Source: an uncultured Bacteroidota bacterium (GTDB taxonomy: Bacteria > Bacteroidota > Bacteroidia > Chitinophagales > Chitinophagaceae). Taken from it: a stretch of DNA of 50,106 nt. The stretch lies in NCBI GenBank assembly GCA_903835005.1, contig CAILLK010000069.1, forward strand, positions 1-50,106, given 5' to 3'. The notes below the pieces were generated by a model. It saw only the letters and a program-made list of their open reading frames with translations. It was not told the origin of the DNA and made no database searches. This document shows, in pieces, positions 25,548 through 35,198 of this stretch. The position numbers and the translations under genes are program-made. The number at the start of each line of letters is the position of its first letter. Position 1 is the stretch's first letter.

Positions 25548-25582
25548 CCTGGCGTACAAAAGACGGCAAAAGCCATCAATGA
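25532..25582 (+). pseudogene. RelE/ParE-type toxin, truncated remnant
   Basis: ATG at 25532 overlaps the antitoxin end by 16 bases, the usual TA arrangement. It reads MAYKITWRTKDGKSHQ before a stop at 25580. The first residues match the MAYKI-x-W start of RelE/ParE toxins, but the remaining 80 or so residues are missing. The next gene starts 100 bases later, so the toxin body has been deleted. Confidence 0.6.
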
Positions 25583-25662
25583 AATTTAAATAATCAATTT
25601 TGCCAATTTGATTTCGGATTCTTCTAATTGAAGTTTTTCTAAACACAGATAGTTCAATACCT

Positions 25663-25670
25663 TAAATTTG
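25663..25670 (+). promoter_or_regulatory. Bacteroidota -7 element TAAATTTG upstream of uvrA
   Basis: Perfect TAnnTTTG match ending 12 bases before the uvrA ATG, giving a very short leader. Confidence 0.55.
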
Positions 25671-25682
25671 CACTACCCCATT

Positions 25683-28586
25683 ATGGCAGAGCAGAAAATA
25701 AAAAGCGCGAAGGTTTCCCGAAAAAAGGCAATAACAGTATCAGCAGATAATTCACCTCATAGTGAAGGTATTTCAGCGCCTGAAGTGGAACATCATATCA
25801 TTGGTGAATCAACACTGCCGGATAACCATGATGCGATCTTTATAAAGGGTGCGCGGATGCACAACCTCAAGAATGTGGATGTGGCCATTCCGCGCAATAA
25901 GCTGGTTGTGGTAACGGGGGTAAGTGGCAGCGGCAAGTCATCGCTGACGATGGATACTTTGTTTGCGGAAGGGCAGCGCCGTTATGCCGAGAGCCTCAGC
26001 TCTTATGCACGCCAATTCCTGATGCGGATGGACAAACCCGATGTGGACTATATACGCGGCATATGTCCTGCAATAGCTATAGAGCAGAAGGTAACCACCC
26101 GCACGCCCCGCAGCACTGTGGGCAGCATGACCGAGATTTATGATTATCTGCGGTTACTGTTTGCAAGGATAGGAAAAACCTATTCACCCAAGAGCGGCAA
26201 AGAAGTAAAAAAAGATACGGTTACTGATGTGGTGGAGTTTGTGAAGACGTTGCCGGTTGGTGCCAAAGTACAGTTTATTGTACCGCTCATCCTGCGTTAT
26301 AAGCGCACCCTGGAGGAGGAACTGAACATACTGATGCAAAAGGGATTCAGCCGCATATATGCGCCCGGTGTGGATGAAAAGCCAATAAGGATAGAAAGTG
26401 TGCTGGATGGTACGGTGAAAATAGGGAAAGCAAAAACCAACCTGATGATAGACCGTATAGTGGTGAAGCCGGAGTTTGATGAAGACGACTTGCACCGGCT
26501 GGCAGATAGCATACAGACGGCGTTTTATGAAAGCGAGGGCGAATGCCTTGTGGAAGTAGATGGTAAAGAAATACACACCTTCAATAACAGGTTTGAAGCA
26601 GATGGTATCATATTTGACGAGCCGACGCCGAATCTGTTCTCGTTCAATAATCCGTATGGGGCGTGCCCTACCTGTGAGGGATTCGGGCAAGTGCTGGGCA
26701 TAGATGCCGAGCTGGTGATACCTGATAAACGGTTGAGTGTGTATGAAGGCGCGGTGGCCTGCTGGAAGGGGGAGAAAATGAGCGAATGGCAGCAGGCATT
26801 TATAAAAGCATCGGCGAAATATGAGTTCCCGATACATAAGCCTGTTATTGATCTTAACGAAGCGGAATTCAGTCTGCTGTGGGATGGCAATGATAAGGTG
26901 AGTGGCATAGCCGATTTCTTTACGATGGTGGAGCAAAACCTGTACAAGGTGCAATACCGCGTGATGCAGGCCCGCTACCGGGGCCGGACCACTTGTCCGA
27001 CATGTAAAGGTACAAGGCTGCGAAAAGAAGCGCTCTATGTGAAAATAAACAGCGCAACTATAGCCGACCTGATGTTTCGGCCGGCAGATGAATTGTATGA
27101 CTGGCTGCAGAACCTGAAAGTTTCGGAAAATGATACGGCTATAGCAAAGCGCATCATGCTGGAGGTAAACCAGCGGATGAAAACACTGCTGGATGTGGGC
27201 TTGAGTTATCTCTCCCTGAGCCGGCTGGCCAATACGCTCTCGGGTGGTGAGAGCCAGCGCATACAGCTCACCAAATTCCTCGGCAGCAATCTTACCGACT
27301 CTTTGTACATACTGGATGAGCCAAGCATAGGCCTGCACAGCAGGGATACGGAGCGGTTGATAAGTGTGCTGAAATCGCTTCGCGACCTGGGTAATACAGT
27401 GGTAGTGGTGGAGCATGATGAAATGATGATGCGCGAGGCTGATTACATTATAGATATGGGGCCATTTGCAAGCCACCTGGGTGGCGAGGTGGTAGCTGTA
27501 GGGAATTATGAAGCGCTTATCAATAACAAGGCAAGCCTTACAGGTAAATACCTGAGCGGCGAGCTTAAAATTATACCACCAGCCATAAAGCGTAAGCCCA
27601 CCGGCAAAATAAGAATAGAAGGCTGCAGGCAAAATAATCTGAAAAATGTTTCGGTTGATTTCCCATTGAATGTATTGTGCGTGGTAACGGGTGTAAGCGG
27701 CAGCGGCAAGACTACTCTGGTAAAGCAAACACTGTATCCTGCATTGCAAAAACACTATGGCGAAGGGGCTGACAGGCCGGGGCTGTTTAAAAACCTGTCC
27801 GGCGACCTGCAAAGCATTAACCATGTGGAGCAGGTAGACCAGAACCCGATAGGCAAATCATCGCGTAGCAATCCGGTTACTTACATAAAGGCATATGATG
27901 AGATACGCAAGCTCTATGCCAAACAGCAACTGGCCAAAATGCGGGGCTATGCCGAAAAACATTTCTCATTCAACACTGATGGCGGCCGCTGCGATACCTG
28001 CAAGGGCGAAGGCGAGGTGATAGTGGAAATGCAGTTTCTGGCCGATGTGCACCTGCTGTGTGAGGTATGTAAAGGCAAACGGTTTAAAGACGAAGTACTT
28101 GAAGTGACCTACCGCACCAGGAGCATATATGATGTGCTGGAGATGAGCGTAGATGAATCCATTGCCTTTTTTGAAGATGAAAAGAAGCTGGCATCAGCGC
28201 TACAGCCGCTCAGCGATGTGGGCCTGGGTTATATAAAGCTGGGCCAGAGCAGCGACACACTGAGTGGCGGTGAGGCGCAGCGTGTGAAACTGGCTTCATT
28301 CCTGGGCAAAAGCAGGCAGAAAGATAAGGTGCTCTTCATCTTCGATGAGCCTACAACCGGCCTGCACATGCATGATATCAAAAAGCTGCTGGGCTCTTTC
28401 GATGCGCTGATAGAGCAGGGGCATTCGATAATTGTGATAGAACACAATACCGATGTGATCAAAAGCGCCGACTGGGTCATTGATCTCGGGCCGGAAGGGG
28501 GCGTTGGGGGTGGTGAGCTGCTATATGAAGGTGCGCCTGATGGGCTGAAAAAGGTGAAGAGGGGATATACCGGGAGGTATTTGTAA
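25683..28586 (+). CDS. uvrA: Excinuclease ABC subunit UvrA
   Basis: A 967-residue UvrA, full length. Two ABC ATPase modules are present: the first Walker A is [10 protein letters not shown] and the second [13 protein letters not shown] signatures read LSGGESQRI and LSGGEAQRV, with Walker [11 protein letters not shown] and [10 protein letters not shown]. Three zinc-type Cys pairs are seen: [18 protein letters not shown] with its partner strand, and [12 protein letters not shown] with [11 protein letters not shown]. UvrA binds DNA lesions as a dimer with UvrB and starts nucleotide excision repair in the cytoplasm. I prefer the ATG at 25683; a TTG at 25668 is upstream. The about 40-residue Lys/Ser-rich N-terminal extension before the HNLKNVDV segment is usual in Bacteroidota. 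Confidence 0.98.
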   Translation: MAEQKIKSAKVSRKKAITVSADNSPHSEGISAPEVEHHIIGESTLPDNHDAIFIKGARMHNLKNVDVAIPRNKLVVVTGVSGSGKSSLTMDTLFAEGQRRYAESLSSYARQFLMRMDKPDVDYIRGICPAIAIEQKVTTRTPRSTVGSMTEIYDYLRLLFARIGKTYSPKSGKEVKKDTVTDVVEFVKTLPVGAKVQFIVPLILRYKRTLEEELNILMQKGFSRIYAPGVDEKPIRIESVLDGTVKIGKAKTNLMIDRIVVKPEFDEDDLHRLADSIQTAFYESEGECLVEVDGKEIHTFNNRFEADGIIFDEPTPNLFSFNNPYGACPTCEGFGQVLGIDAELVIPDKRLSVYEGAVACWKGEKMSEWQQAFIKASAKYEFPIHKPVIDLNEAEFSLLWDGNDKVSGIADFFTMVEQNLYKVQYRVMQARYRGRTTCPTCKGTRLRKEALYVKINSATIADLMFRPADELYDWLQNLKVSENDTAIAKRIMLEVNQRMKTLLDVGLSYLSLSRLANTLSGGESQRIQLTKFLGSNLTDSLYILDEPSIGLHSRDTERLISVLKSLRDLGNTVVVVEHDEMMMREADYIIDMGPFASHLGGEVVAVGNYEALINNKASLTGKYLSGELKIIPPAIKRKPTGKIRIEGCRQNNLKNVSVDFPLNVLCVVTGVSGSGKTTLVKQTLYPALQKHYGEGADRPGLFKNLSGDLQSINHVEQVDQNPIGKSSRSNPVTYIKAYDEIRKLYAKQQLAKMRGYAEKHFSFNTDGGRCDTCKGEGEVIVEMQFLADVHLLCEVCKGKRFKDEVLEVTYRTRSIYDVLEMSVDESIAFFEDEKKLASALQPLSDVGLGYIKLGQSSDTLSGGEAQRVKLASFLGKSRQKDKVLFIFDEPTTGLHMHDIKKLLGSFDALIEQGHSIIVIEHNTDVIKSADWVIDLGPEGGVGGGELLYEGAPDGLKKVKRGYTGRYL

Positions 28587-28593
28587 GTGTGTA

Positions 28594-28890
28594 TTAAATA
28601 GCCATTTCGAGTCTGGCAAAATCATCTGTTTTTGAGATATCATACAGATGTTCCAGATCGGGGTAATACTTATCAATGATCAATTTTATTGTTTTTATAC
28701 TCCTGACAGATCGCAATGACGGGGAAACCAGTTCATCAATTACTATGCCTATAAGCTTATCCTTTCTTGCCTGGTACTGATCCAGCATAAATGTGGATTT
28801 ATCGTGCTCCTGGTGCAATTTAATCATGGCATCAACTTTTTTGATGTCCTCAACAATGTCCAATAATTTATAAAACTGAGTCTGTTTCAT
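28594..28890 (-). CDS. Small helical protein paired with nucleotidyltransferase-like gene
   Basis: A 98-residue helical, charged protein (MKQTQFYKLLDIVEDIKKVD at the start, with a QEHDKSTFMLDQYQARKDKL segment and a C-terminal IIDKYYPDLEHLYDISKTDD region). No signal peptide or membrane segment. It starts 11 bases after the stop of the DUF6932-like gene on the same strand, so the two are one operon. The pairing of a nucleotidyltransferase fold with a short helical protein is toxin-antitoxin-like. No HEPN motif (R-x4-6-H) is visible. Function unknown. Confidence 0.65.
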   Translation of the reverse strand: MKQTQFYKLLDIVEDIKKVDAMIKLHQEHDKSTFMLDQYQARKDKLIGIVIDELVSPSLRSVRSIKTIKLIIDKYYPDLEHLYDISKTDDFARLEMAI

Positions 28891-28901
28891 CTACATCAAA
28901 T

Positions 28902-29381
28902 TTAGTAAATTATTTCCAGAAAACCTTTAGGATGCCGATTGCCAGCTCTGTTTAACCATGTTTTATTAAAGCGGTCTAGCCAATCAAGCCTGTCGCTGGT
29001 ATACAGGAAATGCAGCTTATGACTATGTGGATAGACAGGTACAATATAGCCGTCAACATCGAAATTAGTTTCAGAATTAGGATAAATAAATTGCGCAAAT
29101 AATTTAGCTTCATTATTTATCAAAGTATAATCAACAAATGAAACAATGTCTATATCACCAGGTTCTGCTTTCTTAGTGGTAAACGAGCCATTTACCCATT
29201 GAACGAATGCTTTTCCCTTACATGCCGCTTTCAATGCATCAGAATAATTAAGGTAGTTTTCGAAAATTAGTTTCCTGTTATGAGATGGAATATTTTTGAC
29301 AAACTCCATCTCAAGCTCTGAAACAGTAGATTGAATAATTGTTGGTGGAGTGAGAAATCCATTATGGTTAAACTGCAACAT
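28902..29381 (-). CDS. Nucleotidyltransferase-fold protein (DUF6932-like)
   Basis: A 159-residue protein. The central WVNGSFTTKKAEPGDIDIVS segment (about residues 62-81) is a nucleotidyltransferase-superfamily motif: G-S then D-I-D. The N-terminal NHNGFLTPP start and this motif match proteins annotated as DUF6932. The rest is a mixed fold ending in a tryptophan-rich segment (RLDWLDRFNKTW). In other NTase pairs such as MntA this fold adenylylates a partner. Whether that happens here is unknown. It is the upstream gene of a two-gene unit. Confidence 0.65.
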   Translation of the reverse strand: MLQFNHNGFLTPPTIIQSTVSELEMEFVKNIPSHNRKLIFENYLNYSDALKAACKGKAFVQWVNGSFTTKKAEPGDIDIVSFVDYTLINNEAKLFAQFIYPNSETNFDVDGYIVPVYPHSHKLHFLYTSDRLDWLDRFNKTWLNRAGNRHPKGFLEIIY

Positions 29382-29443
29382 AAATAGAATTATAATAACT
29401 GTCTTCCAAAATTAACTTTTAAAAACATAATCGCTAGAATCAT

Positions 29444-29470
29444 TTTGAATAAAAAAGGACGGTATATTTG
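29444..29470 (+). promoter_or_regulatory. Candidate promoter of the Septu pair
   Basis: TTTG (29444-29447) and TATATTTG (29463-29470) resemble the Bacteroidota -33/-7 pair with a slightly short 15-base spacer. The leader to the ATG at 29621 would be about 145 bases. Confidence 0.45.
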
Positions 29471-29620
29471 TATGTAATTCCACTTTATGGAGAAAATCAA
29501 TTTTTAAAATAAATGTGACAAATCCGAAATTATTAAGTCAATATTTACTGCCCATATTATACGTCATATAGCGACTATCGGCAGCATAATTATAATCGTC
29601 AAATTAATTATCAAATAACA

Positions 29621-31123
29621 ATGGCTGAATCCAAAGCGGTATATATTGGCAAGTTGGTTTTTGAAGATTATCATTCATTTAAAGGCCGGAATGAGCTTGA
29701 CCTGATTGATAAGGACGGGCATTTGTATCAATGGACGGTTTTTTTGGGGAATAATAATACGGGGAAAACTAATATTTTAAAATCAATCGCATACTTAGAA
29801 CCAACAACTATAAAATCTGAATATGGAGATTATTTTGTCCCTAAAAATTCTATGGATCCAACATCCACGCTTTATAATACAAAATCCTCTTCCAAGAATT
29901 TAGTTGAGTCGTACCTTTTTATTGAGCCAAAAGGTACGAATAAATGCATAGCTGAGAAGGAAATAATAGAAATAAACTTAGAATGCAAATCAAATGAAAC
30001 CAATTCTAATTCCTATTGGGGGTATTCAAATGTGGATGGCTTAACCGATGAAACAGACATTACCATTCGCAATCTTAACATATATTCATATGGAGTTACA
30101 AGAAAGATTTCAAACAATGGTATTTCTGAGAAAAATGAAGATTCAAATGGGGCATCTCTTTTTGATCCTGAATTTAGGTTAACCAACATTGAAGAATGGT
30201 TGTTTCAGCTAGATTACGCATCAAAAAACGGACAATCTGCAGCTGATATAAGATTAACACTTCTTAAAGAAATAATAAAGAGCGAAATCCTACCGGAAAT
30301 CCTGGATTTTAGATTTACAACTACTAAAAAATTAAAGAACTTTATTGAATACCAAACCAAAGAAGGCTGGTTTCAATTCGAGCAATTGGGCTATGGCTAC
30401 CAAGCTACAATGGCATGGATAATAGACCTTTGCAAAAAGATGTTTGAGCGGTATCCCGGTTCTCCAAATCCGCTTAAAGAACCTGCTATAGTTCTGGTGG
30501 ATGAACTGGATCTGCACCTGCATCCTAAATGGCAAAAAACAATTGTGAGCTACTTAAGTAAAACTTTTCCCGCTACACAGTTCATTGTTACTACACACAG
30601 CCCGCTTATACTTCAGACCATTGAGAAGATCAATCTGTTTGCTTTGATAAAAACTGAGGACAGGGTTAATATCCGTCGTGTTCCTATGCAAACTCTTGAA
30701 GGCTGGAGTGTGGAAGAAATATTGAGGGACGTGATGGATATGGACGAAGCCGTGTATAGCGACAGGTATTACGAATTATATAGGGTATTTGATGCGGCTC
30801 TGGATAATGAAGATTATGATCAGGCAAAAACCGCTTATGATCAGCTAATGGAAATCCTGCACCCAACAAGCCCCGAAAGGAAAATACTGAAATTACAACT
30901 TTCTCAAATTACCCCTGAAAAAACATCTTTTAATACAATTCTGAAAAGGGCTGATCCATCAAAAATAAATGTTGTTAAGACCGTTAAGGAGTTGACAGGA
31001 CTTGGTTTGAAAGATGCTAAAAAACTAGTTGATGGACCCCTTAAAATAGAAAAGGACCAGGTTGCTGAAGAATTCATAAAAATTAATACTCGAAACAAAA
31101 ATGATTTAAATGATACAGCTTGA
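29621..31123 (+). CDS. ptuA: Septu ATPase PtuA with C-terminal ribosomal L7/L12-like domain
   Basis: A 500-residue AAA-type (SMC/OLD-like) ATPase. Walker A GNNNTGKTNIL is at 43-53. Walker B with signature LVDELDLHLHP is near 290-303, followed by FIVTTHSPLILQT, the D-loop/H-loop region. The next gene is an HNH nuclease overlapping by 14 bases, so the pair is a Septu antiphage system. The unusual part is the tail. From residue 431 it reads EKTSFNTILKRADPSKINVV then KTVKELTGLGLKDAKKLVDG. This matches the bL12 C-terminal domain, which contacts translation factors, over its first two thirds; the last strand diverges. Known PtuA proteins, as far as I recall, lack this domain. AT-rich relative to uvrA, suggesting acquisition by transfer. 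Confidence 0.85.
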   Translation: MAESKAVYIGKLVFEDYHSFKGRNELDLIDKDGHLYQWTVFLGNNNTGKTNILKSIAYLEPTTIKSEYGDYFVPKNSMDPTSTLYNTKSSSKNLVESYLFIEPKGTNKCIAEKEIIEINLECKSNETNSNSYWGYSNVDGLTDETDITIRNLNIYSYGVTRKISNNGISEKNEDSNGASLFDPEFRLTNIEEWLFQLDYASKNGQSAADIRLTLLKEIIKSEILPEILDFRFTTTKKLKNFIEYQTKEGWFQFEQLGYGYQATMAWIIDLCKKMFERYPGSPNPLKEPAIVLVDELDLHLHPKWQKTIVSYLSKTFPATQFIVTTHSPLILQTIEKINLFALIKTEDRVNIRRVPMQTLEGWSVEEILRDVMDMDEAVYSDRYYELYRVFDAALDNEDYDQAKTAYDQLMEILHPTSPERKILKLQLSQITPEKTSFNTILKRADPSKINVVKTVKELTGLGLKDAKKLVDGPLKIEKDQVAEEFIKINTRNKNDLNDTA

Positions 31124-31853
31124 ACTCCCACCAAAACCAGAGGCACTTAATGATGTATTGATCGAAGAATTAACCGAGCAGTATAAGAAGGAAGGGACTG
31201 CAGTATGGAAAAAGGATTTTTTAGTAGATGCAGTATCTGAAATTGCTTTTGGTAAATGTTGTTATTCTGAATGTAGATTAGGTGAAGAAGGTAAGTATGT
31301 TGAACTGGACCATTTCTACCCCAAAAAATATTTTCCTGATAGAGTAGTTGAATGGGGGAATCTGGTCCCTTCCAATAAAAAATGCAATACAACTAAAGGT
31401 GATCATAATCCGGAAATTGAGCCCATTATAAATCCATTCGAATCTCCTAAACCTCATTTGTATATTGCTAATTACAGGTTTTACCCTAAAACAGAAATTG
31501 GCAGGGCAACTATTGAAACTGTCGCTTTGAATGACAGGCAACACTTCTTAAATAAGCGCTCGGCGATTGGTAATAAAGTGTCTGAAATTCTTAATGACAT
31601 ATACGATGAAATTAATGATAATGGAGCTGTTTTGATTAATGCTCCATACCGCAAAAGAAAACTGATAAGGAATTTAAAAAGTCTGATGGATGAAGCTGGT
31701 AGAAAAAATATCTATTCTGCAACAATCTCCACTGTTATTCTAACGGATGAATATTATCCCAAAATCGAACAGTTTTTTATTGAAAACAATTTATGGGACG
31801 ATGAATTTGTCGGATTGAAAGATGAACTTATTTTCTGTTCGCTATTGAAATAA
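31110..31853 (+). CDS. ptuB: Septu HNH endonuclease PtuB
   Basis: A 247-residue HNH nuclease of the TIGR02646-like group. Cys50-Cys51 and Cys55 form the first zinc half (FGKCCYSECR). The catalytic block is VELDHFYPKK with Asp67-His68, Asn84 in WGNLVPSN, and the closing CNTTKGDHNP with Cys92 and His99. A helical C-terminal half follows. It overlaps the ATPase gene by 14 bases, the usual tight coupling of ptuA and ptuB. In Septu the ATPase is thought to hold the nuclease in check until phage infection, when the HNH protein cuts nucleic acid. All catalytic residues look intact. Confidence 0.87.
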   Translation: MIQLELPPKPEALNDVLIEELTEQYKKEGTAVWKKDFLVDAVSEIAFGKCCYSECRLGEEGKYVELDHFYPKKYFPDRVVEWGNLVPSNKKCNTTKGDHNPEIEPIINPFESPKPHLYIANYRFYPKTEIGRATIETVALNDRQHFLNKRSAIGNKVSEILNDIYDEINDNGAVLINAPYRKRKLIRNLKSLMDEAGRKNIYSATISTVILTDEYYPKIEQFFIENNLWDDEFVGLKDELIFCSLLK

Positions 31854-31895
31854 TCAATCGTAACTTTATAAAATAATCAGGCTTAATTTTTAGCA

Positions 31896-32303
31896 ATGAA
31901 AAAAATCTTCCTCCTTCTCATACTCCTCCTCCCGGCAATACTCGTTTCTGCCAAAAATAAACATAAAAAGAAAAAAGAACCGGAGGCGCTGCCTTACCCA
32001 AATGTGCGGATAGGTAACATCACTACCTACTATACTACCCGGGAGGCTATACTGGCCAACCCTATTCTCACCACCGATTCGGTGGGTTGCAGGCCATCGG
32101 GTTTTACGGTTTCGCTAAAGGCGCCGGGGCATGATTTCTTCGGGCCATTGTATTCCAATACATGGGAGATGACCAAGATACAGAAGGAAAAAATACAGGA
32201 ATGGGACTACAAAGATGTAACCATCTATATACAGGATATTCACCTCAATTGCCATGAGCGCGATGCTGTTGCAAAGCCATTCGAGGTGAAATATGACCAC
32301 TAA
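31896..32303 (+). CDS. Secreted hypothetical protein
   Basis: A 135-residue exported protein with a signal peptide (MKKIFLLLILLLPAILVSAK) and a very basic mature start (NKHKKKKEPE). The rest is beta-rich, with ILTTDSVGCRPSGFTVSLKA and PGHDFFGPLYSNTW segments and two cysteines near positions 68 and 121 that could form a disulfide. Signal and basic start resemble those of the protein at 23672, so they may share an origin. No family recognised. It follows the Septu pair by 42 bases, but its composition is that of the chromosome, so it is probably not part of Septu. Confidence 0.6.
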   Translation: MKKIFLLLILLLPAILVSAKNKHKKKKEPEALPYPNVRIGNITTYYTTREAILANPILTTDSVGCRPSGFTVSLKAPGHDFFGPLYSNTWEMTKIQKEKIQEWDYKDVTIYIQDIHLNCHERDAVAKPFEVKYDH

Positions 32304-32310
32304 GGTGATT

Positions 32311-33360
32311 CTATTTCAGATATCCCTGCAATTCATCCCTGATAATATAGAGCGGTGATGCTATGGCATTCACATATTGTATATTCCCTTCCCGGTCATT
32401 TTTAATAGACATCTGTATGCCACTCAGTTCACTTTGTATGGCATTGGCTACATAACATCCGCGGGTATCATCAAAAATAATATAGGGTGCGCCCGATGAG
32501 CCGAAGCGGGTATACCCCTTCAGCAGATACCGGTAGCCTTCGAATAAATAATTGCCGCCAAAATCTTCTGGGAAAATAGTAAAGTGATCCAGTATACCAT
32601 CGATAACGGCCTCATTGAGCAACCGGCCAGAAGGGCCGCCGGGTGAGCTTTGCAGGCAATACAATTTATTTGCCGGCTCATCAATGAAATTAAGGTCAAT
32701 TTCTATTGCGGGAATACGTTTTATTACTTCTTCAGGGGCATTCACCATTTTGTATAAGGCAATATCAGCGCTGTAAAAAGCCTTCACCAGCGCAACCTCT
32801 GCCAGGAAAGTATGCTTCTGGATGGCAGGTTCATAAAACTGCCGGTTACTGGCCATTTGCCGGGTCAGATCATGATCATCGTAAAATAAATTGTTTTTGA
32901 ACTGAAACACCACATAGGGGTTGCAGATGTTTTTCTCGGCCAGCGTAACCCAGCGGGTATCAAACCGCTTTTGTTTCAGTATGCCGGCAATGGCCTGCAG
33001 GTTAGCCGGGTCATTATTGTTCAGGTATTTTTTCCGGGTATAGTCGTCTGTGAAGTAATGCTGGTCCATAAGGCGGCTCTGAGCGCCATCCAGCTTGGTA
33101 TAAATCTCCTTTTTATAAAGGTCTTCATCCATTGATTTTACAAACCCGGCCTGCAATTTAAGATTGTGGGCCACGCTCAGAAAATAGCCATTGCCTATAT
33201 GGAAAGCACAGATATTGTTTTCGAAACTGCGGCGTTCCGGTTCATCGGCATTATATATCCACATAATGCGTTGCAGCGGCGATGTCTGCTCATCAATGAG
33301 TGCATGTTTTTTATTAATCAGTTCTGATGCCGGGTTGTTATTTTGAAAATGTAAGAACAT
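32311..33360 (-). CDS. Trypsin-like serine protease (S1 family-like)
   Basis: A 349-residue protein with the three catalytic motifs of a trypsin-like protease in order. His is in GNGYFLSVAHNL near the start, Asp in SADIALYKM near the middle and Ser in FGSSGAPYIIF near the end (G-x-S-G-x-P). The spacing between His and Asp is larger than usual because of a long helical insert. No signal peptide is clear with the ATG at 33360; an upstream GTG at 33393 would add a hydrophobic start and could allow export. It may process stress-damaged or host proteins. Substrate unknown. It is convergent with the secreted protein gene, 7 bases away. Confidence 0.65.
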   Translation of the reverse strand: MFLHFQNNNPASELINKKHALIDEQTSPLQRIMWIYNADEPERRSFENNICAFHIGNGYFLSVAHNLKLQAGFVKSMDEDLYKKEIYTKLDGAQSRLMDQHYFTDDYTRKKYLNNNDPANLQAIAGILKQKRFDTRWVTLAEKNICNPYVVFQFKNNLFYDDHDLTRQMASNRQFYEPAIQKHTFLAEVALVKAFYSADIALYKMVNAPEEVIKRIPAIEIDLNFIDEPANKLYCLQSSPGGPSGRLLNEAVIDGILDHFTIFPEDFGGNYLFEGYRYLLKGYTRFGSSGAPYIIFDDTRGCYVANAIQSELSGIQMSIKNDREGNIQYVNAIASPLYIIRDELQGYLK

Positions 33361-33554
33361 GATTGTAAAATTACACAAAAGCAGCAATGCCACATTGCTA
33401 TTAAAGTGAAAATAAGAAAAGCTTATTACATTTCAGGTGGCGGCGGTATAGGAAATATGATACTGGTCAGGGAATGGTATTATGCGAATTCCTATTTTTG
33501 CTGCAATCAACAGGTAATTACCTTTATAGCAATTAATAATGCTATTTTGTTAAA

Positions 33555-35198
33555 ATGTTCCGACCAAAAATAATTGACACCTTAAAGAATTACAATAAAG
33601 ATCTTTTTGCCAAAGATCTTATTGCAGGTATTATAGTGGGTATTGTTGCGCTCCCGCTTGCTATAGCATTTGCCATTGCATCAGGGGTATCGCCCGAGAA
33701 AGGATTGTTTACCGCTATTATTGCCGGTTTTACCATTGCCGCCCTGGGTGGCAGCCGCGTGCAGATAGGCGGCCCAACAGGCGCGTTCATCGTTATTGTT
33801 TATGGTATTGTGCAGCAGTTCGGTGTCAACGGACTAATTATCGCCACATTTATGGCAGGCATTATACTTATTCTTATGGGTATTGCCAAAGTGGGTAGTG
33901 CCATACAATACATACCCTATCCGCTGATAGTCGGGTTTACAACCGGTATTGCAGTCATCATATTTTCATCACAAATGAAAGACCTATTTGGCCTCAGGAT
34001 GGGCGCAGTACCTGCTGATTTTACCGGCAAGTGGGTTGCTTACAGCCACAATTTATCTTCCATAAACCCATCTGCAATCATCATAGGTGTCACTACCTTA
34101 ATCATTGTTTTTTTATGGCCTAAGGTTACCCATAAAATTCCCGGCTCACTGGTTGCTATACTGGTAACCACCGCGGCAGTTTATTTTCTAAAACTACCTG
34201 TAGAAACCATCGGCAGCCGCTTTGGCGCCATACCCTCTACCTTCCCTCATCCTGCCTTGCCGCAGTTGAGTATCAGTGTGGTCAGGGGGCTTATGAGGCC
34301 GGCTATTACCATAGCGCTGCTGGGCAGTATAGAGTCTTTGTTGTGTGCTGTGGTGGCTGATGGCATGATAGGCGGTAATCACCGCTCCAATACAGAGCTT
34401 ATTGCACAGGGCATAGCCAATATATCTTCAGCAATATTCGGAGGCATACCGGCTACAGGAGCAATAGCCCGCACGGCTACAAATATTAAAAACGGAGGCA
34501 GGACACCGGTTGCGGGTATGATTCATGCGATCACCTTGCTGCTTATTATGCTGTTTGTAGGCAAGTGGGCGGCCCTTATTCCTATGGCCACCCTGGGTGG
34601 TATCCTCATTATTGTAGCCTACAATATGAGCGAGTGGGAGAACTTTTTGTCTGTATTGAAAGGGACCCGGAGCGATGCAGCGGTATTGCTGGCTACTTTT
34701 TTGCTCACGGTATTTATAGATCTTACAGTGGCTATAGAATTTGGTATAGTGCTGGCAGCTTTTCTGTTCATTCAGAAAATGATGAAATCCAGCTCGGTGG
34801 AGCATGTGATCAATACTGATGAAGGGAAAACGGAGGATCTGATAACCGGGAATGCAGTTCCGGCTGGTGTTGATATTTACGAAATCAACGGGCCTTTATT
34901 TTTTGGCGCGGCCTACAAATTCAAAGAGGCCATGAAGGTGATTGAGAATCCCGCAAAAGTGCTCATCATTCGCATGAGGCATGTACCCATCATAGATGCT
35001 ACAGGTGTTCAGACCATAAAAGAAGTGCATAAGGAAATCAGGAATAAAGGCACAAAACTTATACTATCGGAAGTAACGAATGAGCAGGTGCTCAATGAGC
35101 TTACCAAGGCCCGGCTGGTATTCCAGGTAGGTAAGGCCAATATCACTGATACTTTTGAAAAAGCAATTAAGCGAAGTAAGGATATACTGGAATCTTAG
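33555..35198 (+). CDS. SulP family (SLC26) anion transporter with STAS domain
   Basis: A 547-residue transporter. The first part matches SulP proteins: AGIIVGIVALPLAIAFAIAS near residue 22, then GGSRVQIGGPTGAFIVIV in the first half and IGGNHRSNTELIAQGIANI in the second. About 11-12 TM segments end near residue 410. The C-terminal STAS domain (about 440-545) includes GVDIYEINGPLFFGAAYKFK and RMRHVPIIDATGVQTIKE. The family moves sulfate, bicarbonate or other anions across the inner membrane. The substrate cannot be read from the sequence. Full length, single-gene unit. Confidence 0.92.
   Translation: MFRPKIIDTLKNYNKDLFAKDLIAGIIVGIVALPLAIAFAIASGVSPEKGLFTAIIAGFTIAALGGSRVQIGGPTGAFIVIVYGIVQQFGVNGLIIATFMAGIILILMGIAKVGSAIQYIPYPLIVGFTTGIAVIIFSSQMKDLFGLRMGAVPADFTGKWVAYSHNLSSINPSAIIIGVTTLIIVFLWPKVTHKIPGSLVAILVTTAAVYFLKLPVETIGSRFGAIPSTFPHPALPQLSISVVRGLMRPAITIALLGSIESLLCAVVADGMIGGNHRSNTELIAQGIANISSAIFGGIPATGAIARTATNIKNGGRTPVAGMIHAITLLLIMLFVGKWAALIPMATLGGILIIVAYNMSEWENFLSVLKGTRSDAAVLLATFLLTVFIDLTVAIEFGIVLAAFLFIQKMMKSSSVEHVINTDEGKTEDLITGNAVPAGVDIYEINGPLFFGAAYKFKEAMKVIENPAKVLIIRMRHVPIIDATGVQTIKEVHKEIRNKGTKLILSEVTNEQVLNELTKARLVFQVGKANITDTFEKAIKRSKDILES

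Noticed and set aside
26184-27824. 546-codon open frame on the strand opposite uvrA
   Set aside because: It is rich in His, Tyr, Gln and Cys, typical of an antisense shadow. uvrA on the other strand is unmistakable.
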